A stretch of DNA of 64,000 bases from Onchidella celtica (lineage: Eukaryota; Mollusca; Gastropoda; Systellommatophora; Onchidiidae), in assembly GCA_963931925.1 (NCBI GenBank), contig OZ007567.1:92129055-92193054 (forward strand), read 5' to 3'. Below, piece after piece: positions 1-10,412 of this stretch. The position numbers and the translations under genes are program-made. Numbering within the stretch: the first letter of the stretch is position 1; each line of letters begins with the position of its first letter. The notes beneath the pieces are model-generated. The model made no database searches. It saw only the letters and a program-made list of their open reading frames with translations, and was not told the DNA's origin.

Positions 1-1
1 A

Positions 2-119
<118 letters not shown>

Positions 120-288
120 AAAAGGTTAAATAGTTAAATATGAGAAAGAGGGGGCGAGAGAAAATCAGAATAGAACAAACAACTCCCGATGTAAGTGTTA
201 GCAAGGCCGTGCCTATGTTGATTCAGTGGATGCATGTGTAGGGTGTCGTATTTACAAGATGAGGATGCTTGTGACTGAGTAAGAACTG

Positions 289-908
289 TGTAGCATCTGC
301 GGGCTACCCCTTGCCCTCCCCCGGTTTTGTTGTTGTGCTGGTGGCTGAGCATGTGTTCACTACTTTTTCATTTTATTGTTGACAACCGCCAGAGTGTACT
401 GTACCCAGTGACCTGACCTGCTTTTTCTAGTGAGTAGTTTTTTTCCTCGGTCGCTTGTTGTCAGGTGTTTTGACTCGTTCAGTAAATATTAGTATGTTCC
501 CGAATATTCGATAACGTTATGGATACGAATGTTTACGCCAGATTTGGCCTTGGGTGATGTGACCTGATGACGTATTGATGCGTGATTGGTTAGTTTGTGC
601 GAGGGCAAAGGTAACGTTTATTTCGGGAACTTTCTGTAGGAATGTTTATATATATAGACCTGTGTGAGTGGTTGGTCGGTGAGTAAGTGAGTTTCCTTTG
701 GTGTGGCGTAGATATTTAGTTTCGCTGGTGTCTTCCTAGTAATTTATTGTTCACTATACAGTTATTAAACTTTAGTATTATTTAATCTATCGTCGGATCT
801 CGTGTTTATTTATTTTACAGCTGTAATAGTTTCGTTTTCTAAAGGGTTGTAGTTGGATCAACTAACTCCCCCCTACTATAACGTGCTAGAACAACCTCAG
901 CTGTTACA
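289..908 (+). repeat. 5' LTR of family A element
   Basis: 620 bp, TGTAGCATC...GCTGTTACA. It contains a TATATATATA box at about 647-656 that probably serves as the core promoter. It is 2 bp longer than the 3' copy: an extra TTG near 332 and one T fewer in the run near 774. Confidence 0.95.
647..656 (+). promoter_or_regulatory. TATA box in 5' LTR
   Basis: TATATATATA inside the LTR, about 250 bp before its 3' end. The same motif is present in the 3' LTR. The promoter role is inferred from position. Confidence 0.5.
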
Positions 909-911
909 TAT

Positions 912-929
912 TGGGGGCTCGTCCGGGAT
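912..929 (+). other. Primer binding site, tRNA-Pro type
   Basis: TGGGGGCTCGTCCGGGAT starts 3 bases after the LTR end. It is the 18-base complement of the tRNA-Pro 3' end, the same primer site known from murine leukemia virus. Confidence 0.9.
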
Positions 930-1016
930 CCGACCATATTCGAGCGGACCAGATCAAAATTACTAGATTTATTTACATAGTTTATTGTAGAATATCATCG
1001 ACAAGCTATCTACAAC

Positions 1017-4000
1017 ATGTCGGAGGTTATTGGAAGGCTTAGCCAGGAAGCGGACGCTATGGAGCTCACTGGGCAGGAGAGACGGGACTACCTCCGTGAA
1101 GGCCTAGAAAGAGAAAGACAGCTGGAGGCTCAACGACAGGAGAAGGAGGCTGAACGACAGGCTCGGGAGAAGGAGGCTGAACGACAGGAGAAGGAGGCTG
1201 AACGACAGGAGAAGGAGGCTGAACGACAGGAGAAGGAGGCTGAACGACAGCTTGAAAGGGAAAAGATGAACCACGAGTTGGAGATAGAGAGGATGCGCCA
1301 GCAACGTGGAGGCAACGACTCAGCGCAGAAGACCAACGACCACGCCAGTTCTAAGAGACCCAAGCTACCTGCATTTCAAGACAAGAAGGACGATCTGGAT
1401 AGCTGGTTGCTGCGGTTTGAGAGGTTTGCCGAGACAGCTGAATGGCCCAGATCCACCTGGACGACATCACTGTCTGCCCTGCTGACCGGGAGAGCTTTGG
1501 AGTGCTTCTGCAGACTACCGATCGACGAAGCCAAGGACTACGACAAGGTCAAGGAAGCGTTGCAGAAGAGGTACAACCTGTCAGAGGACGGATACAGACT
1601 CATGTTCAGACAAGGTAAGCCTGAAGATGGAGAAGATGTTGGAATGTTTTTGACCAGGATCAAGACCTATCTAGAGAGGTGGATAAAGCTGTCGAAGACG
1701 GAGGAGACCTACGAAGGAGTGAGAGATCTGTTCGTCAGAGAGCAATTCATGGATGCCTGCCCACCAGACCTTGCAACCCATGTGAGGGAGAGGAAACCAA
1801 AGACGCTACAGGACATCGCAGATTCAGCGGAGGCGTACCTGGTAGCGAGGAACCGGACGCTCAGCGGGAGCGCCAGACTGCAGAGCCGGCCAGTGCGACA
1901 GAGGCCCAACGGAGACAGAAGCCCACAGGTCTGCCATAGGTGCCAGAGGCCGGGACACAAGGCGGCGGAGTGTCGTGCAAAGTTAAACGACAAAGGTGAG
2001 TTGAAATGTTACCTTTGTGGAAAGCCAGGCCACGTTCGGAGGATGTGTCTAGCCCAGAAGGATATGGGACGAGGCAAGCCGAACAAGGCGGCGGCGGCCG
2101 TAGTGATAGCGGCGGACAAGTCGTCGAGACAGGATGCGACGACGGCTGACACCAGCATCAACGTTCAAGCGGTAATGAAGGACGGGAAGCTACAGTTAGC
2201 GGTGCCTGTTACTTGCGGAGGATGCAGTGACGGAAGGACCGTGGAGAAACTGAAGTTACCAGTGATGAAGGGCTTGATTGGAAATCGAGCGGTAGATGTC
2301 CTAAGAGATACCGGCTGTGAAGGTGTAGTGGTGCGGCGAGCACTGGTGGACGACGGACAGCTCACCGGTGGGAAGAAACTTATCGCGAGGATCGATAACT
2401 CCTTGCTGGCGGCGGAGGAAGCCGTTATCGACGTGAAGACGCCTTACCTGACGGGCAAAGTGACGGCGCTGTGTCTCCCGGAGACCATCTGCGACCTAGT
2501 AGTCGGGAACGTGGACGGAGCGAAGGATCCGTACGACCCTGATACTGAGGTGATGGTAGGAGCGGTGACCACGAGGGCCCAGGAGAAGAGGAAGGACCGG
2601 TCTACGTCGCTGAAGGTGCCGAGGGCAGAACGGCACGCGGGAGTGGATAGAGAGGAACTTATCCGACTCCAAGAAGAAGACGAAGTCATTAGGAAGTTAG
2701 AGCAGCAGAAGATCCCAACTAATAGAGGCAATAAATCTGTTCATTTTGAGAAACATGGAGGAGTACTGTACCGGATCTACAAAGACCTGAGACAGGCGAC
2801 GGTTATAAGGCAAGTGGTACTACCCGAGAAATTGAGAGAGTATGTACTGAGTGTAGCCCACGACTCGATCGTCGGAGGACACCTCGGCGTGAAGAAAACC
2901 AAAGACAGAGTTATGAGCAATTTTTATTGGCCTGGAATTGAAGGTGACGACGCGAGATACTGCCGCTCATGCGACATATGCCAGAGGACGGTGAACAAAG
3001 GAGCGACCCCAAAGGTGCACCTGCAGAGTATGCCAGTAGTGGACGTACCATTTAGGCGAGTGGCCGTGGACTTGGTAGGACCTATCGACCCCCCAAGTGA
3101 AGGTGGACATCGGTATATCCTAGTGTACATAGACTACGCTACTCGTTACCCCGAAGCCACACCCTTGAAGAAGATCGACGCAGAAACGGTAGCAGAAGCC
3201 TTAGTGAACATCTACAGCCGTTTGGGTGTGCCCGAAGAGATCTTGTCGGACCAAGGGACCCAGTTTATGTCAGATGTCATGAAGGAAACGAATAGACTAC
3301 TGGGAATTCGACAGTCGACCACTACAGTCTACCACCCTATGTGCAACGGGTTGGTGGAGCGATTTAACGGCACACTGAAGAAGACCTTAAGGCGACTGTG
3401 CGCAGAGCAACCCAAGCAGTGGCACAGATACATCAACCCGCTGCTCTTCGCATATCGTGAAGTTCCCCAAGAGTCGACCAAGTTTGCCCCATTCGAGTTG
3501 CTGTATGGGAGAACTGTGAGAGGACCAATGCACATCTTACGACAACTATGGACCAAGGACGTAGAGGAGCCGGAAACGAAGACCAGTTACCAGTACGTCA
3601 TGGAACTACGTGAGAGGCTGGAGGACACATGGAAGTTAGCGACGGAAGAACTCTCCAAGGCTCAAGGTAGACAGAAGACCTACTACGACCGGAAGGCGCG
3701 AGAGAGGAAGTTCCGCCCCGGAGATGAAGTGTTGGTGCTACTGCCGACGAACACTAACAAGCTCCTAGTCCAATGGAAGGGACCATATAAGGTAGTCTCA
3801 GTTGTCGGTGTTAACGACTATAGAGTCAAGATGGGTGTAAAAGAAAAGACCTTGCACGCCAACCTCCTCAAGAGATACATTCCAAGGACGTCAAAAGCAG
3901 CAGCAGTGGCAATGGAACCGAGACCTATTGTGACCGAGATGTGTGGGATGGACAACAGTAGGAGAGATACCACGCCTGAACATGTCAACGCCATAAAGGA

Positions 4001-5573
4001 CGGCGGCGGTGATAGTGCTGAGACTGTACTGGCAGAGGACGACATGATGGACAAGAGTCAACCCGTGGAGTCAGCTGGCATGACAATCATCGAGGACTGC
4101 GACCTGGAAGGCGACAACGGTGGAACGACGGAGGACCTTGCCGACCTAGGAAGCTGGGACCAGAATGAAGGCTACAGAGATGTCCAGTATGGAACGCAAC
4201 TGACATCGGAACAACGTCAAGAACTCTGCGATGTGGTGAAGAATTACCAGCACGACTTCACCAATCTCCCTGGATGCTGTCAGTTGGGTGAACATCGCAT
4301 CGACCTGACGACAGAAGTACCAGTTCGTCAACGACCATACCCGGTGCCCTACGCAATGCGCGACTCATTGAAGGAGGAGCTTAGCACCATGGAACGGCTG
4401 GGCATCATTCGAAGGAGCTCATCAGCTTATGCTTCACCTATTGTTGTCGTCAAGAAGAAGGACGGATCCAACCGAGTCTGCATCGACTACAGGAGGTTAA
4501 ACAAGATCACAGTATTCGACCCTCATCCGACAGCAGCGCCATTAGAAGTGTTTCAGAGTCTCTCGAGAGGAAAATTATTCTCTCGGATTGACCTGAGCAA
4601 GGGATACTGGCAAGTGAAAGTTCGAGAGCAAGACATTCCCAAGACGGCGTTCGTCACCATGGGCGAACACTATGAATTCATTCGGATGCCTTTTGGGATG
4701 ATGAACTCAGGAGCCACGCTGAACAGGATCGTAAAGCCATTGATCCGTGGAATGAACAATGTGACAGCATATGTGGATGACCTGCTGATTCATACAGAGA
4801 CATTCGACGAGCATGTGAAGACTCTCAAGGACTTACTGCAGAGGATGGACCAAGCTGGATTAACTGCAAGACCATCGAAGTGTCTGATTGGAACGTCTGA
4901 AGTAGACTTTGTTGGACACTTAGTGGGAGAAGGTATGATTGGCCTGTTAGAAGAGAATGTATGTAAGGTACGAGACGCACCCAGACCCACCACTAAGAAG
5001 GAAGTGAAAGCATTCTTAGGATTAGTGGGATATTACCATGAATTTATTCCTAACTTTTCAGCGATTGCATCACCATTGTCTGATTTACTTAGAAAGGGTC
5101 AGCCCAATATAGTTCAGTGGGATGAAACGCAGGAGAAAGCGTACACCTCTTTGAAGAATGTCATTATCTCCAAACCCGTGTTATGTTTGCCAGATTTTTC
5201 CAAAGAGTTTGTCTTAGCAACTGATGCATCAGATCGCGGATTAGGCGCTAGTCTTATGCAGGAACACGAGGGAAAGTTGTACCCTGTGGCATATGCTAGT
5301 CGTAAGCTATTGCCTCGTGAGACAAAATATTCGGTCTCAGAGCGCGAATGTTTAGCTATTGTTTGGGCTGTAAAAAAGTTTACTTTGTATTTGTATGGAA
5401 AGGAGTTTGTGCTCCAAACTCACCATCGGTCATTAGAGTTTTTGAACTCTGCCAAGTTTGACAGTCCAAAGTTATTACGATGGAGTTTATTTTTACAGTC
5501 TTATCGATTCAGGATTCACTACGTAAAAGGCAGAGAAAATGTCTGTGCCGATTTCCTGAGCAGGGTATTTTAA
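1017..5573 (+). CDS. Gag-Pol polyprotein, family A
   Basis: 1518-aa uninterrupted polyprotein. Order, with approximate residues: a charged helix of EKEAERQ repeats (40-80); capsid-like Gag; two CCHC zinc knuckles (306-319, 331-344); aspartic protease with RDTGC (431-433); integrase with an HHCC finger (about 615-655) and the D,D,E core in DLVGP, SDQGTQF and NGLVERFN (about 684, 744, 781); a GPY/F-type motif WKGPYKV; reverse transcriptase with YVDD (1252-1255); RNase H with TDAS (1403) and ADFLSR (1512). Integrase lies upstream of RT, unlike ordinary gypsy elements. One oddity: the RNase H position usually reading TDH is THH (codon CAC at 5421-5423), replacing a catalytic Asp with His. The ATG lies 88 bp past the primer site. 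Gag and Pol are in one frame, so no frameshift signal is needed. Confidence 0.93.
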   Translation: MSEVIGRLSQEADAMELTGQERRDYLREGLERERQLEAQRQEKEAERQAREKEAERQEKEAERQEKEAERQEKEAERQLEREKMNHELEIERMRQQRGGNDSAQKTNDHASSKRPKLPAFQDKKDDLDSWLLRFERFAETAEWPRSTWTTSLSALLTGRALECFCRLPIDEAKDYDKVKEALQKRYNLSEDGYRLMFRQGKPEDGEDVGMFLTRIKTYLERWIKLSKTEETYEGVRDLFVREQFMDACPPDLATHVRERKPKTLQDIADSAEAYLVARNRTLSGSARLQSRPVRQRPNGDRSPQVCHRCQRPGHKAAECRAKLNDKGELKCYLCGKPGHVRRMCLAQKDMGRGKPNKAAAAVVIAADKSSRQDATTADTSINVQAVMKDGKLQLAVPVTCGGCSDGRTVEKLKLPVMKGLIGNRAVDVLRDTGCEGVVVRRALVDDGQLTGGKKLIARIDNSLLAAEEAVIDVKTPYLTGKVTALCLPETICDLVVGNVDGAKDPYDPDTEVMVGAVTTRAQEKRKDRSTSLKVPRAERHAGVDREELIRLQEEDEVIRKLEQQKIPTNRGNKSVHFEKHGGVLYRIYKDLRQATVIRQVVLPEKLREYVLSVAHDSIVGGHLGVKKTKDRVMSNFYWPGIEGDDARYCRSCDICQRTVNKGATPKVHLQSMPVVDVPFRRVAVDLVGPIDPPSEGGHRYILVYIDYATRYPEATPLKKIDAETVAEALVNIYSRLGVPEEILSDQGTQFMSDVMKETNRLLGIRQSTTTVYHPMCNGLVERFNGTLKKTLRRLCAEQPKQWHRYINPLLFAYREVPQESTKFAPFELLYGRTVRGPMHILRQLWTKDVEEPETKTSYQYVMELRERLEDTWKLATEELSKAQGRQKTYYDRKARERKFRPGDEVLVLLPTNTNKLLVQWKGPYKVVSVVGVNDYRVKMGVKEKTLHANLLKRYIPRTSKAAAVAMEPRPIVTEMCGMDNSRRDTTPEHVNAIKDGGGDSAETVLAEDDMMDKSQPVESAGMTIIEDCDLEGDNGGTTEDLADLGSWDQNEGYRDVQYGTQLTSEQRQELCDVVKNYQHDFTNLPGCCQLGEHRIDLTTEVPVRQRPYPVPYAMRDSLKEELSTMERLGIIRRSSSAYASPIVVVKKKDGSNRVCIDYRRLNKITVFDPHPTAAPLEVFQSLSRGKLFSRIDLSKGYWQVKVREQDIPKTAFVTMGEHYEFIRMPFGMMNSGATLNRIVKPLIRGMNNVTAYVDDLLIHTETFDEHVKTLKDLLQRMDQAGLTARPSKCLIGTSEVDFVGHLVGEGMIGLLEENVCKVRDAPRPTTKKEVKAFLGLVGYYHEFIPNFSAIASPLSDLLRKGQPNIVQWDETQEKAYTSLKNVIISKPVLCLPDFSKEFVLATDASDRGLGASLMQEHEGKLYPVAYASRKLLPRETKYSVSERECLAIVWAVKKFTLYLYGKEFVLQTHHRSLEFLNSAKFDSPKLLRWSLFLQSYRFRIHYVKGRENVCADFLSRVF

Positions 5574-6342
5574 AGTAGTACACTATCAGTGAAATGCATT
5601 GTAACCCATACTTTTGCCTACTAGATGAATTTCTAGGACGGCAGTATTGTACTGTAATTGGGGACATAGTTCATCTGTGACTGAATATTGAATTGATGGC
5701 TGATAGAGAGTCATGATGTGTTAGTCACATTTTGATTTTATGCTATGTCATATTAGTTACCAATGGAACTTGGTGTAATTTTTGGAAAATGTAACCCAAA
5801 TGGGGACTGCGAGCAAGCAGTGTTTGTGTTATGTTGCAATGTTGTAACTTGTTTTGACCTAATATGATGAAGAAAGACCCTAACCAGTGGTCGGTATGTA
5901 TTGGTATTTTTGCGATTGTACGTATGGGTTATACATTTTGGAGATAACCATGTTATGTACAACAAGTTATATGCTATGATTCGTGCACGAAGCATTATGT
6001 AAACGATGGGCCATCGTTTCACCTTATATGATTTGTAATAATATCATTGACCATTGTTTCACCACAGTGGTGGCGTTGTGTTATTTTGACTAGTAGGCCT
6101 ACTGTTTACTATTGGGAAGCAATGACGGTATTGTATTAGTTATGGTATTAGTGATGCAAAGTACACTGCATTGTATTGTATTTGTGATGACATTCGGGAA
6201 GACACTGAAATTGTTATTAATTGTAATAGAATTAGCAACTACCTTTGTGAGATTGGGAGTGCTATAAGATTATTTCACGATAGTGCAGACGCTGTATAAT
6301 GTTTTTGGAGTTGAAAGATATTCAACTTAAATTGGGGAGTTG
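5574..6342 (+). other. 3' untranslated region and polypurine tract of family A
   Basis: 770 bp without a gene between the pol stop codon and the 3' LTR. It ends in the purine-rich ATTGGGGAGTTG directly before the LTR, the expected plus-strand primer. Confidence 0.75.
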
Positions 6343-6960
6343 TGTAGCATCTGCGGGCTACCCCTTGCCCTCCCCCGGTTTTGTTGTGCTGGTGGCTGAG
6401 CATGTGTTCACTACTTTTTCATTTTATTGTTGACAACCGCCAGAGTGTACTGTACCCAGTGACCTGACCTGCTTTTTCTAGTGAGTAGTTTTTTTCCTCG
6501 GTCGCTTGTTGTCAGGTGTTTTGACTCGTTCAGTAAATATTAGTATGTTCCCGAATATTCGATAACGTTATGGATACGAATGTTTACGCCAGATTTGGCC
6601 TTGGGTGATGTGACCTGATGACGTATTGATGCGTGATTGGTTAGTTTGTGCGAGGGCAAAGGTAACGTTTATTTCGGGAACTTTCTGTAGGAATGTTTAT
6701 ATATATAGACCTGTGTGAGTGGTTGGTCGGTGAGTAAGTGAGTTTCCTTTGGTGTGGCGTAGATATTTAGTTTCGCTGGTGTCTTCCTAGTAATTTATTG
6801 TTCACTATACAGTTATTAAACTTTTAGTATTATTTAATCTATCGTCGGATCTCGTGTTTATTTATTTTACAGCTGTAATAGTTTCGTTTTCTAAAGGGTT
6901 GTAGTTGGATCAACTAACTCCCCCCTACTATAACGTGCTAGAACAACCTCAGCTGTTACA
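6343..6960 (+). repeat. 3' LTR of family A element
   Basis: 618 bp copy of the 5' LTR, followed by the target duplication AACTG at 6961-6965. Confidence 0.95.
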
Positions 6961-7130
6961 AACTGGAAATTTGAATAAAACCTTATATTGACTGTAATTA
7001 TTGCGTAACTTCATTCTCTTGCATTCTCAGTCTTCCATTCTTCCTCTGCCACTTTATCCGTCCAGCCTCACCCTAATCTAAGCTTGTCACTGCATGTTTC
7101 GTGAACACTGTCTCCCAGTCATCACAGAAA

Positions 7131-7849
7131 GGGGCCATCCATAAAGTGCGTTCACTCGATTTTGCCGATTTTGACCCCCCCCTACACACACGTACGGTTT
7201 TCTTATCCTGGGACTCAACCCCCCCCCCCCACCCCCCGCTACGACCATAGAATGGTGAATCATCAGCATCATATATTATTATAAAGGAGGTAAGGCCTCC
7301 TGTGTAATTACTAAAGGCTTTTTAACCGCTGAGCTTTACATTTTACAAAATATCATATTATTCATAGAAAGAGGTAAAGGTGTACGTCGGCATATATCAA
7401 TGGGTCTTGAAATTCGCTATATTTTTAATACTTTCGTTGATTTCGAGCCGAATTGAACAGAAAAAAAAAGTGTTCCGACAATTTTGAGCCGAAAAAGGCG
7501 CATTTACTTGAAGTAGAATTAAAAAGTATGACAGGAAATGTCATTCTGCCCCTCAATTTACACATAACTGTTCTTGTATCTTTAATAAGGCCCTGATGTT
7601 CTGAAAATTTGAGTGACATTCTGCATGGACCATTTGACTGTTTCATCAGAAATTTGATCCTTATATAATTCAGGAGTTATTCTAGAGTAGAGGGAAAAAA
7701 CCCAAACGTTTAACTTCATAGTATAAATTGAAAAGCGAACGTACGATGCCCAGAGGCCCCCCTCTGCCCCCATGTACACTTTTCATACTCTGAGGGCACC
7801 CCCCCCCCTTTCCCCTCTTTCCAAGGGTACGTAGTTCATTGATGGCCCC
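7131..7849. mobile_element. MITE-like inverted-repeat element (GGGGCCATC ends)
   Basis: Starts GGGGCCATCCATAAAGTGCG and ends with an imperfect inverse copy (GTACGTAGTTCATTGATGGC then CCC). The interior has long C-runs next to both ends (7177-7236 and 7757-7815) and no credible ORF. Flanks share only AAA, so the target duplication is uncertain. The ends resemble non-autonomous DNA transposons of the PIF/Harbinger type (inference). Confidence 0.55.
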
Positions 7850-8050
7850 AAAAATCCATTGTGCATCTTTAAAGTAACAGTTAATACTTTTCCTTTGCAT
7901 TAGGGTTTTGTTGGCTTGGTGAAGGTGGTACATGTAGGATAAAAACTTTGAGAGATGCATTTTATTTTGCTCAGACAGACACATTTTTATTCACATATAC
8001 GCACACACACACAGACTGTTTGCCATCTTATTTCATTTACTCCCTCATTT

Positions 8051-8307
8051 CGCGGGTATAGAGCAAAACTGTTGTATCTCCAGGTTTATGAATTGGGGTT
8101 CGTAATGGCAATACTGTAATAATGACAAACTGCTTCGCGCAATTTTTTCGTTATCCCGCCATCTTTAACCAGTTCCAAGTTACAGAGAAGCAGTATTGTT
8201 GTATCTCCCTTAAAAATGAGATCATTGAGAGCAATATTGTAGTGTTTCCGAGACAGCTCCCATTATTCATAAACCCGGAGATCCAACAATTTTGCTCTAT
8301 ATCCACG
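8051..8307. mobile_element. Foldback/MITE element with ~47-bp terminal inverted repeats
   Basis: The left arm (8051-8097, starting CGCGGGTATAGAGCAAAACT) is an imperfect inverse copy of the right arm (about 8261-8307). ATTT flanks both ends (8047-8050 and 8308-8311), a plausible 4-bp target duplication. No coding capacity. I cannot assign a superfamily. Confidence 0.7.
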
Positions 8308-8456
8308 ATTTGTGCAAAAACATCCAAGATCATAGCCAGGATCAGACAGATCAAAGGATCTTTTTGTTTTAGTTAGGACTAGATGACCTACCGGGCATTG
8401 CCCTGAATAAACAATCATGTGCCCCCCCCCCTCCGTCTCTCTCTCTCTCTTTCTCT

Positions 8457-8488
<32 letters not shown>

Positions 8489-9690
8489 ATATAATAAAAG
8501 TAATACACGAAATATCATAAAAAACCACAGAAAAACTGTGGGGTCGCAGCAAGGCTATAAGCAAAGTCAAAATTGGGCAAAAAGGAAAGGTTGTATGTTG
8601 CGAAACCCCGCGTGAGAAATAAAACCAATCAATACAAAGCAAACTAAAGAGAAGACAGAAAATACACAAAATTTTCGGCTTTCGCATTTTTCAAGTGAAA
8701 AAAATCGAACAATAAAAGACTTCAACAGGAACGAAGCGAAACAGTTTACTTAGCTGCGAGTTCTTGCTTCGTTAGCAGCACCAAAGCACGCCCGTCCGCC
8801 AAATGCATGGAAGCTCGAAGTGACGCATTTAGTAATAAACTACAGTCTCGCTTCAGAACTCATGCACACCAGAACACTAAGCACCAAACTGAACGCTTGA
8901 TACGGTTACTTTTTATGACATGCACGCTACTATATATTACGAAACAAAAATTCAAAAATACAGATGTTACATAGCAATAAACATTGTTATTTATTAAAAA
9001 TACATGCTTGAAATAAACAACTTTTAATTATAGCCATCATCTTCCTTATCCCAATTGCCACCTTCCTGCCAAATTTAAGGCCTGAAGAGTGTATAGTTTG
9101 GTCAGTTAGTCATGCCAAATGTTGCAAGTTACTGAAATTAAATATATAATAGATGACAGCGAAACCAGTCTACGCCATATTTTTCCAGTCTTACATGACA
9201 TTAGATCAGCTTTAGCCATACCCTACATAAAATTTTCTGCTTTGTATTATATAATTTATATTATATGAGCAAACTATTATGCTTTTCAGTACAATTTCAG
9301 TTCAAGTCGCGGTACTTTATACCAATAAATTATTCCAAACTGAACCAGTTTCCTGATGGAATTTCTAATTACACCCAGAATGTGTCTTTTTGCTGTAGGT
9401 GTCTGTTCTTCTGATGTAATGTGGTATAGTGCACGAGATCTGAACTTTCCATTTTGTCCTACCAGATGCATTTCTTATACACACACACATGTATTATGAT
9501 CTGTTTTGTTCCCAGAACATACATGCATGTAAATGTACATTATTTACTTGTCGTGCTCGTCTCCACTGTGCAGAGCTCAGTGTCGCTAAGTGATTTTTTT
9601 GGGGCATTTTGCAGTACAGGAGACCATCATCCTTTATTCAATAATTCTGTTTCGATTAACTACGATTGTCGAACATTCATACACCAATAT
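8308..9690. other. Non-coding stretch with CT repeat
   Basis: I see no gene. It holds a (CT)n/(CTGTCT)n microsatellite at about 8430-8489; the rest is AT-rich unique-looking sequence. Confidence 0.6.
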
Positions 9691-9790
9691 TATGTCTGTC
9701 TGTCTGGGCCTTTCAGTCTGCCTTTCTGTTTGTCCATCGATCTGTCCATCCATCCATCCACCCACCCATCCATCCATCCGTCTGTCCATC
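9690..9790. repeat. CCAT/CTGT tetranucleotide repeat, left part
   Basis: Degenerate CTGT and CCAT units. The same repeat resumes at 17792, so this is one array split by the element inserted at 9791-17791. Confidence 0.85.
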
Positions 9791-10404
9791 TGTCACGAGC
9801 AGAGTTAGGGTCTTGGGGATGTTACGACTGCACGAGAGGCAGCTAACTCACACTCGGACACAACCACACAAGAAAAGTATTAAATAACTAGAGCGTATAT
9901 ATGTCAGGCCGGTCAGGCCATAGTTTACATAAATATTAATAACAAAACAAAAGACAACAGGGGTATATATCCAGACCAAAAAAAAAAAACTCTAATTAAT
10001 AACTTAACCAACTGATATTCATGTAACTATGGAGGTACTGCAATCAATAGCAAATAGGTATATTATACGAAACTAGATATCAATTTAAAGTGACAGTTGA
10101 GTCGCCACTGGCCAGTCGCCAGGCAAACTCTCCATAAATCATATGGGCTTTAAATGTTAGGAGAGCCCAGTACGTTCAAAGCCTACAGAAGCACTCTTCG
10201 GCTTGTAGGTAATTTAAGCAGTTGCCAAAAGACTATATTTTATGCACAATCACTATTCAATTCATCAACAATGTGCTATATTATTCCAATCATACTATGG
10301 CAATAGATCTATGATACAGGACACTCGTGGTCGAGTGCCAGCTGGGGTTTCCTTAGTCTTCCTATGAGGCTGTAGTTCTCTCTCTATCTCCGATCTCTAT
10401 TATG
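9791..10404 (-). repeat. Family B LTR, left half
   Basis: Aligns by eye with 31175-31800 and 38720-39340, with scattered substitutions and small indels. It continues after the LINE insertion at 11567-11590. Strand is assigned from the complete element. Confidence 0.85.
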
Positions 10405-10412
10405 CTTGAATA

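Larger units (their letters stand above)
289..6960 (+). mobile_element. Complete LTR retrotransposon, family A (Ty3/gypsy, integrase-before-RT order)
   Basis: Two near-identical LTRs (289-908 and 6343-6960) with TGTA...TACA ends bound the unit. Both outer edges carry the same 5-base duplication AACTG (284-288 and 6961-6965), so this is a normal integrase-mediated insertion. The LTRs differ only by a 3-base and a 1-base indel that I could see, so the insertion is young. A tRNA-Pro-type primer site follows the 5' LTR, one 1518-codon gag-pol frame fills the interior, and a purine-rich tract (TTGGGGAGTTG) precedes the 3' LTR. Domain order is Gag, protease, integrase, RT, RNase H, as in the Gmr1-like group. 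Confidence 0.95.

Noticed and set aside
1104-4993. Antisense frames inside the gag-pol genes
   Set aside because: Shadows of the coding strand with repeat-like or featureless composition.
9454-9887. Overlapping frames near 9454-9887 and 17669-17979
   Set aside because: Made of CCAT/CTGT microsatellite translation (HPSIHPS, DRQTDGW).
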